Below are positions 13,532-22,932 of a stretch of DNA of 27,791 nt, one piece after another; positions within the stretch are counted from its first letter, which is position 1; each line of letters opens with the position of its first letter. The stretch covers positions 1-27,791 of the forward strand of contig CANRPG010000005.1 of assembly GCA_947632425.1 (NCBI GenBank). Direction: 5' to 3'. This DNA comes from an uncultured Clostridia bacterium (GTDB taxonomy: Bacteria; Bacillota; Clostridia; Oscillospirales; Ruminococcaceae). The translations under genes were made by a program, and so were the position numbers. The notes below the pieces were generated by a model. It did not search any database and was not told the DNA's origin. It saw only the letters and a program-made list of their open reading frames with translations.

Positions 13532-13582
13532 CGTTCTTTCGGTCAATGATGAAGATAACATCACACCGAAAGGACGTTTTTT
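13532..13582 (+). terminator. Terminator hairpin that contains the ribosome site of the next ORF
   Basis: CGTTCTTTCGGT (13532-13543) pairs with ACCGAAAGGACG (13565-13576), with an inner TGATG/CATCA helix, followed by TTTTTT. The sequence AAAGGA (13569-13574) in the 3' arm is also the only ribosome site for the ORF starting at 13583. Confidence 0.75.
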
Positions 13583-13810
13583 ATGCTGACAAATTTATCT
13601 TCAAAAATACTCGCGCTTTCTGTTGCGGCTGCGATATTTGTATCAATGCTGCTGCCGTCATTTAAACAAAACTGCTTTTTGCCCTCCGCGGCGGCGGATT
13701 CATCGCAGGCGGACAGGCAAGTGCACGCAGGTATCACCATAATAGAGGCAGACGAAGTGCAGTTTGGCTTTTTGTTTTTTGAATGGATAGAGAAAATATT
13801 CGGACTGTAG
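13583..13810 (+). CDS. Small predicted membrane or secreted protein, 75 residues
   Basis: I do not recognise it. The N-terminus (MLTNLSSKILALSVAAAIFV, then SMLLPSF) is a signal-like or membrane segment. A polar middle (about 28-50) and a hydrophobic aromatic end (FGFLFFEWIEKIFGL) follow. Its only ribosome site, AAAGGA 8 nt before the ATG, is in the 3' arm of a terminator-like hairpin, and its stop codon is in the loop of a second terminator (13801-13828). This tight framing by two hairpins argues for a real gene whose expression might depend on read-through, but no own promoter was seen. It could also be a chance ORF. Confidence 0.45.
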   Translation: MLTNLSSKILALSVAAAIFVSMLLPSFKQNCFLPSAAADSSQADRQVHAGITIIEADEVQFGFLFFEWIEKIFGL

Positions 13811-13828
13811 TTTGCAGTCCGTTTTTTT
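13801..13828 (+). terminator. Terminator overlapping the end of the small ORF
   Basis: CGGACTG (13801-13807) pairs with CAGTCCG (13815-13821), followed by TTTTTTT. The stop codon of the 75-residue ORF lies in the loop. It isolates the addB promoter. Confidence 0.85.
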
Positions 13829-13841
13829 GTACCAAAAAGTC

Positions 13842-13870
13842 TTGACATATAGATAGAAAAGTGTTATAAT
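13842..13870 (+). promoter_or_regulatory. Promoter of addB-addA
   Basis: TTGACA (13842-13847) and TATAAT (13865-13870) are separated by 17 bp, both perfect. The leader to addB is about 30 nt. Confidence 0.9.
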
Positions 13871-13905
13871 AGTAACAATGTTTATTTAACGGAAAGGAGA
13901 TAATT

Positions 13906-16900
13906 ATGCTTAGGATCATAACAGGCACGGAGCACAGTTCAAAAACGCAGCTGCTTGCGCAAGCGGCAAAGGAGAGCATTGAAAGCGGCAGGCGCGTTTG
14001 CATTATAATACCCGACCAGTTTTCGCTTGTATATGACAGGAAGGTATACGGCATTCTGGGGGCGAAGGCTTTCAACAAGATGACCGTGATAGGCCCCAAC
14101 AAGCTGGCAAAGCGGCTGATAGAGCAGTACGGCAGCAGCGGAAGATACTGCTCTGACGATGCGCAGCTGATAATGATGTACAAAGCGTGCAAGGAGTTTT
14201 CATCGCTTAAAGGGGCGCGGTATTTCAAACGCTCGCTTGACAAGTGCGGCTTTTTTGCAAGCGTATGCGACACCGTTGACGAGCTGCGGCAGAGCGCTAT
14301 TGACAGCAAGTCTCTTCTGGCGGCTGCCGAGCAGCTGAGCGGCACTGCTTCGGACAAGCTTTATGACATTGCGCGGCTTTACGAGCTTTACAATGAATAT
14401 CTTGAAAAATACGGGCTGAAAGACAACAGCACGGCAGTTTCGGAGGCGGCTGAAATAATACGCACAAACGGCATATTCAAGGGCTGCGACGTATACTTCG
14501 ACAGCTTTTCGTCGTTCACTGCCGACCAGAGAGCGCTGCTGTATGAGATATTCACGCAGGCTGAAAACGTTACGTTCGCGCTGACTATAGGCAAAGGCAG
14601 GAACGCCGATATAAGGCGCGCTCCCCTATCGCCGTATGCGGAATGTATTTCTACAAAAAAGCAGCTGGAGGATCTTGCGGCAAAGGCAGGCATAGCTGCG
14701 CAGCACATTGAAGCGGAGGAAGAAAGCATAAACGCCTGCGTAAGGGCGGTGGCTGACAACGTTTTTGCGCCTGCAAGAAAGACGGAGCTTGACGGCGAGG
14801 GCGTTACCATTGCAAATGCGGTTGACGTATACGCCGAGGCGGAATATGTTTTTGCGCAGATACGCAGGCTGGTTCGCGACGAGGGATATAATTTCAGTGA
14901 TATTGCGATAATCTCGCGAGACCTTACAAACGCCGCCGACATTCTGGAGGACATGGCATACAGGTATGACGTGCCGCTGTTTATAGATCAGAAAACTGTG
15001 GTGGCGCACTCGTCGCCGGCTATGTTTATAAACGCGGTGTTTGAAAATATCTCGTCAAAGACGTTTCACACAAAATCGCTGCTTGCATACATAAAATCGC
15101 CGTTTTCTGCTATAGATATGACAGAGGCTTCACAGATAGAGGAGTACGCCTTCAAATGGTCGGTTGACGGCGATATGTGGCTTAGCGACTTTGCCGCAAG
15201 CGACAGAAGCTCGCAGAAGCAGCGCGAAAAAGAGCTTGAATATATCAACGGTATACGCCGCAGGATAACAGAGCCGCTGCTTGAGCTGAAAGAAAAATGC
15301 AGCGATGCGTCCGCAAAAGAGATATTCTCGGCTTTCAACGAATTTTTGAAAACGCAGATAGAGGGTTACGAAGGCGGCAGCGATGAAGGCGCGTCTAAAA
15401 TACTGGGTCAGCTGTGGAGCAGAGCTATGGAAGCGTGCGAGTCGATATACATGACGCTGGGCGACGAAAAGATAAGCATTTCGCAGTACCACAGCCTTTT
15501 GCGCACCATGCTTTTGCAGACGAAAATTTCTTCTCCGCCGCAAAAGCTGGATTCCGTTATAGCGGCAGGCGCTGAACACTCGCGGCTTTCTGACATAAAG
15601 GCGGTATTCGTTATAGGCGTGAACGACGGGCTTTTCCCGAAGAATGTGAAACTTTCGGGGCTGTTTTCGGAGCGTGAAAAGCTGAAGATAGAAAATGCCG
15701 GCATACACATGGAAAAGCGGCTGGATACAAATCTTCGGGCAGAAAGGTTTGCGTGTATGCGCTCGCTGGGTGCGCCGAGCGAAAAGCTTTACATATGCAT
15801 ACCGCGCGCCGACAAAAAAGGCGATGTGCTGTCGCCCTCGCAGCTGGCGATGCAGATAAACGGAATGTTCACAAGCGACATAAATATTAACGTTTCTCAG
15901 CTGGGTATGGAGTTTTTCTGCGTTTCGCCTAAATCAGCGATATACAAGTATTCGGAGATAATAGGTAAAGACCGCGCAAAGGCGGCTGCCATTAAGGCGG
16001 CTCTTGCGCCCTACCCCGAATATGCGGCTTTGGCTGAAAACATCGAGCAGGAACTTTTTGGCGAAAAAGCGAAGCACAAGCTTTCCGAAGATACGGCGAA
16101 AGAGCTGTTTTTGAAAGACGGGCTGAATATTTCCGCGACCGCGGCAGAGACATTTTTCGGCTGCCCGTTCAAGTATTTCTGCAATTACGGAATGAATATA
16201 AAAGGCACGAAAAAGGTCTCTATGCAGGCGGTAAACATAGGCAGTATAGCGCACAGCTGTCTGGAAAAAATAGTGCCGCTTTTTATAGAAGACCCCGGTA
16301 TGACAAACGATGAGATAGCAGCTCGGGTAAGCCGCATTACCGATGAATACATAGCTGAAAACATGGGCGGCAGTTACGGCAAAAACGCTTCTTTCAGCTA
16401 TGACGTAAGGGAAGTGAAAGAACACGCTACACTACTCGTGACCAACATATGCAGAGAGCTGACAAACGCCGATATAAAGCCTGTATATTTTGAATACGCT
16501 CTTGACGGCGAGGATAAAAAACTTACTTTGAAAGCTGATGAAAAAGATCATAAAGATATAGGCTTGCGCGGAATAATCGACCGCGTTGACCTTATAACAA
16601 CAAATGAGGACAAGAAATATATCAGGGTCGTAGATTACAAGACGGGCCAAAAGCATTTCAGCTACGGAAAGGTATACCACGGGCTTGACTTGCAGATGCT
16701 GCTGTATCTTTATGCGATCACGGAAAGCGCGGACGAAAAACTCAAGGATTCTGAGCCTGCCGGTGTTATATACATTCACCCGGTGGAGCAGAAAACACTC
16801 TATAACAAGTCGGAAACATTGGATCTCAAAAAAAATATAGAAAAAGCCGAAGAAGCCGGAAAGATCAGCGGTCTTACAGAAGATGAGATACATGCGGATA

Positions 16901-17355
16901 CCGACAGGCTTGCCGATGAATTTACAGGGAAAAAGATAACTTCATTGCTGAAACGCAGCGGTGTTGTAGCTGACGACATGGAGCTTGTAAGAACGATTAC
17001 CTCTGTTGACAAGAGATTTTCGCCGGTATATATAACAGGCCAAAATAAATACAGCGACTCCGGCTCGGGCTATGTGCTCAGCGCGGACTCGATAAAAAAT
17101 CTGGAGTTGTTTGCAGTAAATAAGGTGAAAGGCATGGCGGAAAGCCTCGCCAAAGGTGAAATAGACTCGATGCCGACAGGATCGGATGAAAAATCTTTGC
17201 CTTGCAAATACTGCGATTACAAGGCGGTATGCTCAACGCCTGACCGCAAAGATGCTGTAATTATCAAAGATTGCGACAACGAAAAACTGCTGACCGAAAT
17301 AAAGGCAGAAGATGAAACACCTGCGACTGACGGTCAGCAAGACGAAAGGAACTGA
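13906..17355 (+). CDS. addB: ATP-dependent helicase/nuclease subunit B (AddB)
   Basis: AddB partners AddA to process double-strand breaks: it scans for Chi and its nuclease cuts the 5' strand. At 1149 residues it has normal length. The N-terminal fold starts MLRIITGTEHSSKTQL; the Walker A position reads GTEHSSKT, with Ser in place of the usual Gly before Lys. The C-terminal nuclease has GIIDRVDL and VVDYKTGQKHF. The iron-sulphur cluster cysteines are present: one in FFGCPFKYFC (about 750-760) and three in LPCKYCDYKAVC near 1100. AAAGGAG (13893-13899) precedes the ATG. addA begins 5 bp after the stop, so the two are co-transcribed and probably co-translated. Confidence 0.93.
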   Translation: MLRIITGTEHSSKTQLLAQAAKESIESGRRVCIIIPDQFSLVYDRKVYGILGAKAFNKMTVIGPNKLAKRLIEQYGSSGRYCSDDAQLIMMYKACKEFSSLKGARYFKRSLDKCGFFASVCDTVDELRQSAIDSKSLLAAAEQLSGTASDKLYDIARLYELYNEYLEKYGLKDNSTAVSEAAEIIRTNGIFKGCDVYFDSFSSFTADQRALLYEIFTQAENVTFALTIGKGRNADIRRAPLSPYAECISTKKQLEDLAAKAGIAAQHIEAEEESINACVRAVADNVFAPARKTELDGEGVTIANAVDVYAEAEYVFAQIRRLVRDEGYNFSDIAIISRDLTNAADILEDMAYRYDVPLFIDQKTVVAHSSPAMFINAVFENISSKTFHTKSLLAYIKSPFSAIDMTEASQIEEYAFKWSVDGDMWLSDFAASDRSSQKQREKELEYINGIRRRITEPLLELKEKCSDASAKEIFSAFNEFLKTQIEGYEGGSDEGASKILGQLWSRAMEACESIYMTLGDEKISISQYHSLLRTMLLQTKISSPPQKLDSVIAAGAEHSRLSDIKAVFVIGVNDGLFPKNVKLSGLFSEREKLKIENAGIHMEKRLDTNLRAERFACMRSLGAPSEKLYICIPRADKKGDVLSPSQLAMQINGMFTSDININVSQLGMEFFCVSPKSAIYKYSEIIGKDRAKAAAIKAALAPYPEYAALAENIEQELFGEKAKHKLSEDTAKELFLKDGLNISATAAETFFGCPFKYFCNYGMNIKGTKKVSMQAVNIGSIAHSCLEKIVPLFIEDPGMTNDEIAARVSRITDEYIAENMGGSYGKNASFSYDVREVKEHATLLVTNICRELTNADIKPVYFEYALDGEDKKLTLKADEKDHKDIGLRGIIDRVDLITTNEDKKYIRVVDYKTGQKHFSYGKVYHGLDLQMLLYLYAITESADEKLKDSEPAGVIYIHPVEQKTLYNKSETLDLKKNIEKAEEAGKISGLTEDEIHADTDRLADEFTGKKITSLLKRSGVVADDMELVRTITSVDKRFSPVYITGQNKYSDSGSGYVLSADSIKNLELFAVNKVKGMAESLAKGEIDSMPTGSDEKSLPCKYCDYKAVCSTPDRKDAVIIKDCDNEKLLTEIKAEDETPATDGQQDERN

Positions 17356-17360
17356 CGGAC

Positions 17361-20300
17361 ATGGCGGAAAAAGAGAAATGGACAGACGAACAAATAGAAG
17401 CAATAAACGCAAGAGGCAAAGGCACGGTAGTTCCTGCGGCGGCAGGCAGCGGAAAGACCGCTGTGCTTATAGAAAGAGCGATAAAAATGCTCTGCGATGA
17501 GGAAAACAAAGTTCCTGCCGACACGCTGCTTTGCGTTACTTTTACAAACGCGGCAGCTGCACAGCTGAGAGAGAAACTTACAGGCGCTCTTAGCGAGCAG
17601 GCTGCGAAATACCCCGAAAATGCCTGGATAGCGCAGCAGCAGGTAAAGCTGCAAACTGCCAGGATACTTACGATAAACGCGTTTTGTCTGGAGCTTGTAA
17701 AGAACAACGCCCACGCGCTGGGGCTGCAAAGCGACCTGCGTATTATGGAAGAGAACGACACCCTTTTGCTGAGGAAAGAAATGCTTGGAAAGGCAGTTGA
17801 CTGCTTCTATGAAAGCTGCCCCGAAAAGATGGAGCTTATATACAAAAAGCTCAGCAATAAAAAAGGCGACATAATAAAAGCCGCGGAGATAATGTATCTA
17901 TATCTTCGCAGCATACCGTTTTCGGATGAATATATGCAGGAAAGTCTTGCAAAGCTGCGCAGCGAAGATGAATGTATGAAATTCTGCGAAAGGCTTCTTT
18001 ATAAGGCTGTTGACAATTGCCATCAGGCAAGCACGCTGATCGAACAGTGCATTATAATCTGCGAAAGATCGGAATTTCCGCTTGATAATATCGCCAATGT
18101 ACTAAACAGCGATCTTGATGTGATAGACAATGTAAAACAGGAGATCATGAAGGGCTGCAACGATTCCCTGAGCAGCGGCGATAAGCAAAAGCAGTACACA
18201 CACATTTATAATGAAGTGATCGACGGTGTAAAATACGGAAGAATGGGTTCCATCTCCAAGAAAGAATATGACGACAAACAGCTTGCAAGCCTGAAATACA
18301 CCAAAGACAATATAGACGATCTGCGTACAAAGGCAAAAAAGAAAATAAAAGAGATCAAAGATGTTCTTATATGCCCGTTTGACGAGGTGGCGAAAGACTG
18401 CAAGATAAGCGCAGATATTATTGAAACGCTTTACGAGATAGTAAACAAGGCAGATGAATATATCCGCAAAGAAAAGGAAGAGCGTGGTTGCTGCGATTTT
18501 GCGGACGTTGAGCTTATGACAGTATCGCTTCTGGCGGAAAAGACAGACGGCGTTATATGCAGAACGCAGCTTTGCAAAGAGCTTGCCTCACAGGGTGAGT
18601 TCGGCGTTATAATGATAGACGAATATCAGGATACCAACAAATTGCAGGAGCTTATTTTCAAGTGCCTTTCAAATACCGATGACCTGAATATTTTCGGTAC
18701 TAACGTATTTATTGTAGGCGACATAAAGCAGGCTATATATCAGTTCCGCCGCTCCGACCCCAAACTGTTTGCCGCCGCAAGAGTTGCCGCTGAAGATGAA
18801 AGATACAAAGACAGGCTGCAAGAGATAGCGCTTACACAAAATTTCAGAAGCCGCGAAAATGTCATAAACACCGCAAACTTTATGTTCTCTCACCTGATGA
18901 GCAAAGAAGTCGGAGGAGTAGATTATGCAGACAGCGAATGGCTGAACTATGGCGCAAAAGAATGCTACGATACCAAAGACGACCTGCCTACACGTCTTGC
19001 GTTATGCAGCAAGGACAACGAGTTTGAAGAGGCGGCGCGCATAATAAAAGAAATGCTGGACAAAGGCGTTATGGTATATGATAAGAATACACAAGGGCAA
19101 AGGGCATGCAGACCAAGCGATTTTTGCATACTAATAAAGGAGAACAAGGTGAACTTTTCGGCATCGCAGGCTTTGGGCAAATACGGGCTGAAAATTGCCA
19201 GCCGTGATATAAAAGGTTACCTGCTCTCCCGTGAGATATCACTGATGACTTCTCTGCTGAAAGTTATTGACGACCCTCTGAACGATACGGCTATGCTGGC
19301 GGTAATGCTCTCGCCGATATTGCAGTTTACAGATGACGATGCCGCAAAAGTGAAGCTCTATGCAAACGGAGAAAAAGTCAGACTTTACAACCTTATGAAC
19401 AAGCTCTCGCAAGACGAAAAATACGAGGATAAGACTCTTGCGGAAAAGTGCCGTAACGCCCTGCTGCAAATTGAAAAATACCGATATTTTGCCTCTGCGA
19501 TGACTACCGGCAGACTGATAAGAAAGCTGTATACCGAAACGAATTTTTACATACTGGCAGCAGCTCTCAGCGGCGGTGAGAGATCACAGGCGAACCTGCG
19601 GCTGCTGCTTGACATCGCTGACGGCTACGACAACAATTCCGTGGGAGGTCTCAGCGGATTCATAAGATATTTTGACGACATTACCGAAAACGGAGAGGAT
19701 TTTTCTCAGGCGGCGCTGGCGACCGAAATGAACGATTCTGTAAACGTTATGACGATGCACAAAGCGAAGGGTCTGGAATTTCCGTTCGTGATACTTACAC
19801 AGCTCGGCAAGCAATTTCATTCAGAAAATAAAGTCGGCATAGCTCTGAACGAATACGGCATAGGCATTAAAATAACCGACAGCGAACTTCTTGCAAGATA
19901 CCCGACTGCGGCATATACAGCCATTACAGCGGAAAAAGAGCGAGAGGCTGTAAGCGAGGCTATGAGGCTTTTATATGTTTCGGTGACAAGGGCGCGCGAA
20001 CAACTTATCATTATGATACCCAAAGGCGATAAGGTCACGGAAAACGCAGGCAAAATGATACTAAGCGCCTCAAAGCACGGCGGCATTACACCAAAGATAG
20101 CTCTTTCGGCAAATTGTATGCTTGACTGGATACTGACCGTTTTTGCATACCACACGAGACGAAATGAGCTTGGAGAACCACTGGAACTTGATTACATTTT
20201 TATTGACGATATTTCAGACGAGTGCGACATATGCGTGACAAGCGAAGGCGAAAAGGCAGCCGACAGCGATGCGGAAAATACGGCTGCCCCCGTTATAGAC

Positions 20301-20966
20301 GCCGAGCTTGTGAAAAAGCTGGCAAAGTCTATAGCATCGCCGAAGCGCGAGCCGCTGCCCTATGAAGCAAAACTTTCGGTAACAGGCATAGTTCACAAGA
20401 AAGAGGAGAAAGCGACTTTCAGACCGTGGGCTGCCAACACCGAAAAGCAGCAGACATTCTCGGCGGCTGAAAAGGGTACCCTGACACACCTGTTCATGGA
20501 ACTTTGCGACATAAAAAACGCCGCCGAGGACTTTTACAAAGAGTTTGACAGGGTGATGAGCCTTGGGCGTTTTTCGCCGCAGGAGGCAAACGAGATAAAC
20601 AAAGGCTCTCTGGAAGGCTTTTTCAAGAGAGACATTGCAAAACGCATGGCGGCATCGGGCGAGATACTCAGGGAACTGCCGTTTTTGGTGAAGATATCGG
20701 ATCTGGCGCTTGACGAAGAGCGTTTTGGCGACATTGCAGGCTCGGACGGTATGCTTCAAGGTATTGCGGACTGTGTTTTCAAAGAGGATGACGGCTATGT
20801 GCTGGTAGACTACAAGACCGACAGGGTAGATAAGGTCGAAGTGCTTTCACAGCGATACAGCAGGCAGCTGGAACTTTACCGCGCGGCGCTTGACCTGATA
20901 CTTGACGCGCCCGTGAAAGAGTGCGTGATCTGCTCGCTGCATCTGGGCGCTGAAATTTCAGTATAA
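17361..20966 (+). CDS. addA: ATP-dependent helicase/nuclease subunit A (AddA)
   Basis: AddA is the motor helicase and second nuclease of the AddAB break-resection enzyme. Motifs in order: KWTDEQIEAI, Walker A AAAGSGKT (26-33), CVTFTNAAAAQLREKL, MIDEYQDTN (about 420), VGDIKQAIYQFRRSDP, LTQNFRSRENVI, TMHKAKGLEFPFVIL and LLYVSVTRAREQLII. The nuclease domain near the end has VLVDYKTDR followed by YSRQLELYRAAL. Length 1201 is usual. The ribosome site AAAGGA lies within the last codons of addB, 10 nt before the ATG. A strong bidirectional terminator follows. Confidence 0.95.
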   Translation: MAEKEKWTDEQIEAINARGKGTVVPAAAGSGKTAVLIERAIKMLCDEENKVPADTLLCVTFTNAAAAQLREKLTGALSEQAAKYPENAWIAQQQVKLQTARILTINAFCLELVKNNAHALGLQSDLRIMEENDTLLLRKEMLGKAVDCFYESCPEKMELIYKKLSNKKGDIIKAAEIMYLYLRSIPFSDEYMQESLAKLRSEDECMKFCERLLYKAVDNCHQASTLIEQCIIICERSEFPLDNIANVLNSDLDVIDNVKQEIMKGCNDSLSSGDKQKQYTHIYNEVIDGVKYGRMGSISKKEYDDKQLASLKYTKDNIDDLRTKAKKKIKEIKDVLICPFDEVAKDCKISADIIETLYEIVNKADEYIRKEKEERGCCDFADVELMTVSLLAEKTDGVICRTQLCKELASQGEFGVIMIDEYQDTNKLQELIFKCLSNTDDLNIFGTNVFIVGDIKQAIYQFRRSDPKLFAAARVAAEDERYKDRLQEIALTQNFRSRENVINTANFMFSHLMSKEVGGVDYADSEWLNYGAKECYDTKDDLPTRLALCSKDNEFEEAARIIKEMLDKGVMVYDKNTQGQRACRPSDFCILIKENKVNFSASQALGKYGLKIASRDIKGYLLSREISLMTSLLKVIDDPLNDTAMLAVMLSPILQFTDDDAAKVKLYANGEKVRLYNLMNKLSQDEKYEDKTLAEKCRNALLQIEKYRYFASAMTTGRLIRKLYTETNFYILAAALSGGERSQANLRLLLDIADGYDNNSVGGLSGFIRYFDDITENGEDFSQAALATEMNDSVNVMTMHKAKGLEFPFVILTQLGKQFHSENKVGIALNEYGIGIKITDSELLARYPTAAYTAITAEKEREAVSEAMRLLYVSVTRAREQLIIMIPKGDKVTENAGKMILSASKHGGITPKIALSANCMLDWILTVFAYHTRRNELGEPLELDYIFIDDISDECDICVTSEGEKAADSDAENTAAPVIDAELVKKLAKSIASPKREPLPYEAKLSVTGIVHKKEEKATFRPWAANTEKQQTFSAAEKGTLTHLFMELCDIKNAAEDFYKEFDRVMSLGRFSPQEANEINKGSLEGFFKRDIAKRMAASGEILRELPFLVKISDLALDEERFGDIAGSDGMLQGIADCVFKEDDGYVLVDYKTDRVDKVEVLSQRYSRQLELYRAALDLILDAPVKECVICSLHLGAEISV

Positions 20967-20971
20967 CAAAA

Positions 20972-21004
20972 AACGGAGCATTTTTTCAATGCTCCGTTCT
21001 TTTT
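20972..21004. terminator. Bidirectional terminator between addA and the acetyltransferase
   Basis: AACGGAGCATT (20972-20982) pairs perfectly with AATGCTCCGTT (20988-20998); T-runs follow on both strands. It ends the converging addBA and GNAT transcripts. Confidence 0.9.
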
Positions 21005-21509
21005 ACAGTTCGTGATAGTATGGGCAGATGTTTGCATATCTTCCGCCTTTCATGCGAAAGCCCTTTGGTATAACGCCCAGCTGCACAAAGCCCAGCTTTT
21101 CATACAGCCGCCGCGCACGCATATTGCTCTCTACAACGGCGTTGAATTGCAGCACGCCAAAGCCGTATTCCTTAGCTTTTGCAAGGCAGTCGCGCACTAA
21201 ACGCTCGCCTATCCCCTGCCCTCTGCACCTGCTGCTTACCGCGAAGCTTGCGTTGCATATATGACCGCACCTGCCGACGTTGTTGGGGTGAAGTATATAT
21301 AGCCCCACGATCTCTCCGCCTGTTTCTGCCACGCCGCAGTAAGTCTGCTGCGAAAAGAACTCTCTGCCGCTCTCTTTGTCCAACCGCTCCTCCTGCGGAA
21401 AAGCAGCGCCTTCGTCAACAACTTCATTCCAGACGGCTATCATGCCGCCGAGGTCGTCATCTTTGCAGCTCCGTAAAGTTACATCAGTTGCTGTTTTTTC
21501 TGATGTCAT
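21003..21509 (-). CDS. GNAT family N-acetyltransferase
   Basis: This 168-residue protein has the acetyl-CoA binding motif A (VSSRCRGQGIGERLVRDCL), the preceding strand CNASFAV, and the typical ending ARRLYEKLGFVQLGVIPKGF. It most resembles single-domain GNATs that acetylate small amines or act on unknown substrates; the acceptor cannot be told. The first 26 bp of the gene overlap the end of the upstream membrane protein gene in another frame, so its translation probably depends on that gene. Confidence 0.88.
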   Translation of the reverse strand: MTSEKTATDVTLRSCKDDDLGGMIAVWNEVVDEGAAFPQEERLDKESGREFFSQQTYCGVAETGGEIVGLYILHPNNVGRCGHICNASFAVSSRCRGQGIGERLVRDCLAKAKEYGFGVLQFNAVVESNMRARRLYEKLGFVQLGVIPKGFRMKGGRYANICPYYHEL

Positions 21510-22626
21510 CTTTCAGCTTTTCCTTTCTGTCGTTCATAAGAGCCATCATCTCTTCTAGCGACATAGAGGGTCTCAGAGGCTTTCTTGCAGGCTCAGTCTG
21601 AGCGGCTTGCGTCGCTGTTTCAGTTACTTCTTCAACAGAGCGTGTCTCATAAGTTATTTTGCTCTGCCCATCTTCAATATTCTCAGGCTGCTGCGGCTGC
21701 TTCCTGCGCTGCTCATAAGTATCTTCTGGCGCGGCGTTCCTTGTTACCTTTATCTCCTTGTATTCGTTGTCCTCAAAGCCCGTCTGTATGCCCACGCTTG
21801 AGACCGCAGGCGCTTCAAATACAGTATCTTCCGGCTCGTCGGTATTCTTTTCGGCAGGTATCTCCATAAGTCTGGTACGCTCTTCGCGCTGTGGGCGCAG
21901 GCTTCTTACAGCCTTTCGGTCGGGTCTTACGGGCTCGCTGTTGCTTTTGAGGTGCTTTCTGCGAAGTTCTATCTCCTCGTTTTTGAAATCATCTACAGAA
22001 AATTCTCTGTCGCGATGGCGTTTGGTACTGTAGTTCTTAGCCTGCTCCTGCCTTACGTGTTCGCGGCGTTTTTGCAGATCGCGCTTTTTCATTTCCTTGA
22101 TAAATCCCAGTATCAGTTCAACAAACGCAAGCACCAGCACGGGTATTACAACACACACCAGCACGCCAACTTTTGACTTTATAAAAAGCACCATTCTGCC
22201 AAGGCTGTGCACCGCATACTTACATTCGCCGATAACATTTTTTGCATCTACAGCGAAAATACTTTGTGGGTCGCCGTCCATGCAGACGTTGTAAATAAAT
22301 GTATCGGTGGTAGCCTCAACGCTTACAACGCGGAATATGCCCGTATCAAAGCCGGGTATATCCTTGCAAAGTATCACGCCGCCTACAACGCTGCCGTCGG
22401 GTCTGCCGTTTTTGGCTATTACCATTGAATCGTATTTTACGGCATCGTCCATTTTCTCCATATCCGAAATATAGAAGCTGTGCCCCATAAGCGACGGGGC
22501 GCTTTCGGAGTCGCTGAAAAGTATATCCGTTACAAAAATAAGCAGCACGACTATAAGCTCTACTATCAGCATTACGGCAAATACCGTTTTCGCAGCCGAT
22601 CTTTGTTCTCTCTCTACCATATTCAT
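21484..22626 (-). CDS. Two-helix membrane protein resembling an inactive SipW-type signal peptidase
   Basis: Residues 13-37 and about 150-173 are membrane helices, with an extracytoplasmic domain between and a charged, low-complexity cytoplasmic tail of about 205 residues. The middle domain lines up with SipW/S26B signal peptidases: YISDMEKMDDAVKYDSMVIA with the SGSMEP..GD box, FRVVSVEATTDTFIYNVCMD with the HRV strand, then DGDPQ and VIGECKYAVHSLGRMVLFI. The nucleophile Ser would be Asp and the His of HRV would be Phe, so peptidase activity is unlikely. The tail ends in a coiled-coil-prone segment, SLEEMMALMNDRKEKLKDDI. A promoter is at 22728-22756. The role is unknown; the fold assignment is my inference. 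Confidence 0.55.
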   Translation of the reverse strand: MNMVEREQRSAAKTVFAVMLIVELIVVLLIFVTDILFSDSESAPSLMGHSFYISDMEKMDDAVKYDSMVIAKNGRPDGSVVGGVILCKDIPGFDTGIFRVVSVEATTDTFIYNVCMDGDPQSIFAVDAKNVIGECKYAVHSLGRMVLFIKSKVGVLVCVVIPVLVLAFVELILGFIKEMKKRDLQKRREHVRQEQAKNYSTKRHRDREFSVDDFKNEEIELRRKHLKSNSEPVRPDRKAVRSLRPQREERTRLMEIPAEKNTDEPEDTVFEAPAVSSVGIQTGFEDNEYKEIKVTRNAAPEDTYEQRRKQPQQPENIEDGQSKITYETRSVEEVTETATQAAQTEPARKPLRPSMSLEEMMALMNDRKEKLKDDIRKNSN

Positions 22627-22727
22627 CTATCCTTTCGCTTTTGTTATCCCGTTCTTTTTATGTAAAGATCTATCTGAAATGCAAATTATTTCAATCGCCG
22701 TGAAAACAAACGGTCATTCCTTTTCTT

Positions 22728-22756
22728 ATTATAACACACATTTTCACAAATTTCAA
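22728..22756 (-). promoter_or_regulatory. Promoter of the SipW-like / GNAT operon
   Basis: On the minus strand TTGAAA (22756-22751) and TATAAT (22733-22728) are 17 bp apart. The leader to the ATG at 22626 is about 95 nt. Confidence 0.75.
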
Positions 22757-22867
22757 ATACTTTTTCATACTTTTTATAAAAATATGCATTTTACCGCCTT
22801 CTTTAAGAAAAACAGAGCCCAAAAAACAAGGCGTTATCAGAGTTTTTATAATTATTACAAAAAACTA

Positions 22868-22896
22868 TTGCAAAAAGTAAAAAAATGTTGTATAAT
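22868..22896 (+). promoter_or_regulatory. Promoter of the rnhA-mnmA operon
   Basis: TTGCAA (22868-22873) and TATAAT (22891-22896) are separated by 17 bp, about 37 bp before the rnhA start. It is divergent from the SipW-like promoter. Confidence 0.8.
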
Positions 22897-22932
22897 ATTT
22901 TTGTATAACGTTTTAAAGGATATGTTTATTTA

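Noticed and set aside
15130..15708. 192-residue minus-strand ORF within addB
   Set aside because: Antisense to a well-supported conserved gene; no start signals.
21179..21601. 140-residue plus-strand ORF
   Set aside because: Antisense to the GNAT and SipW-like genes; composition is Cys/Arg/Leu-rich as expected for a shadow.
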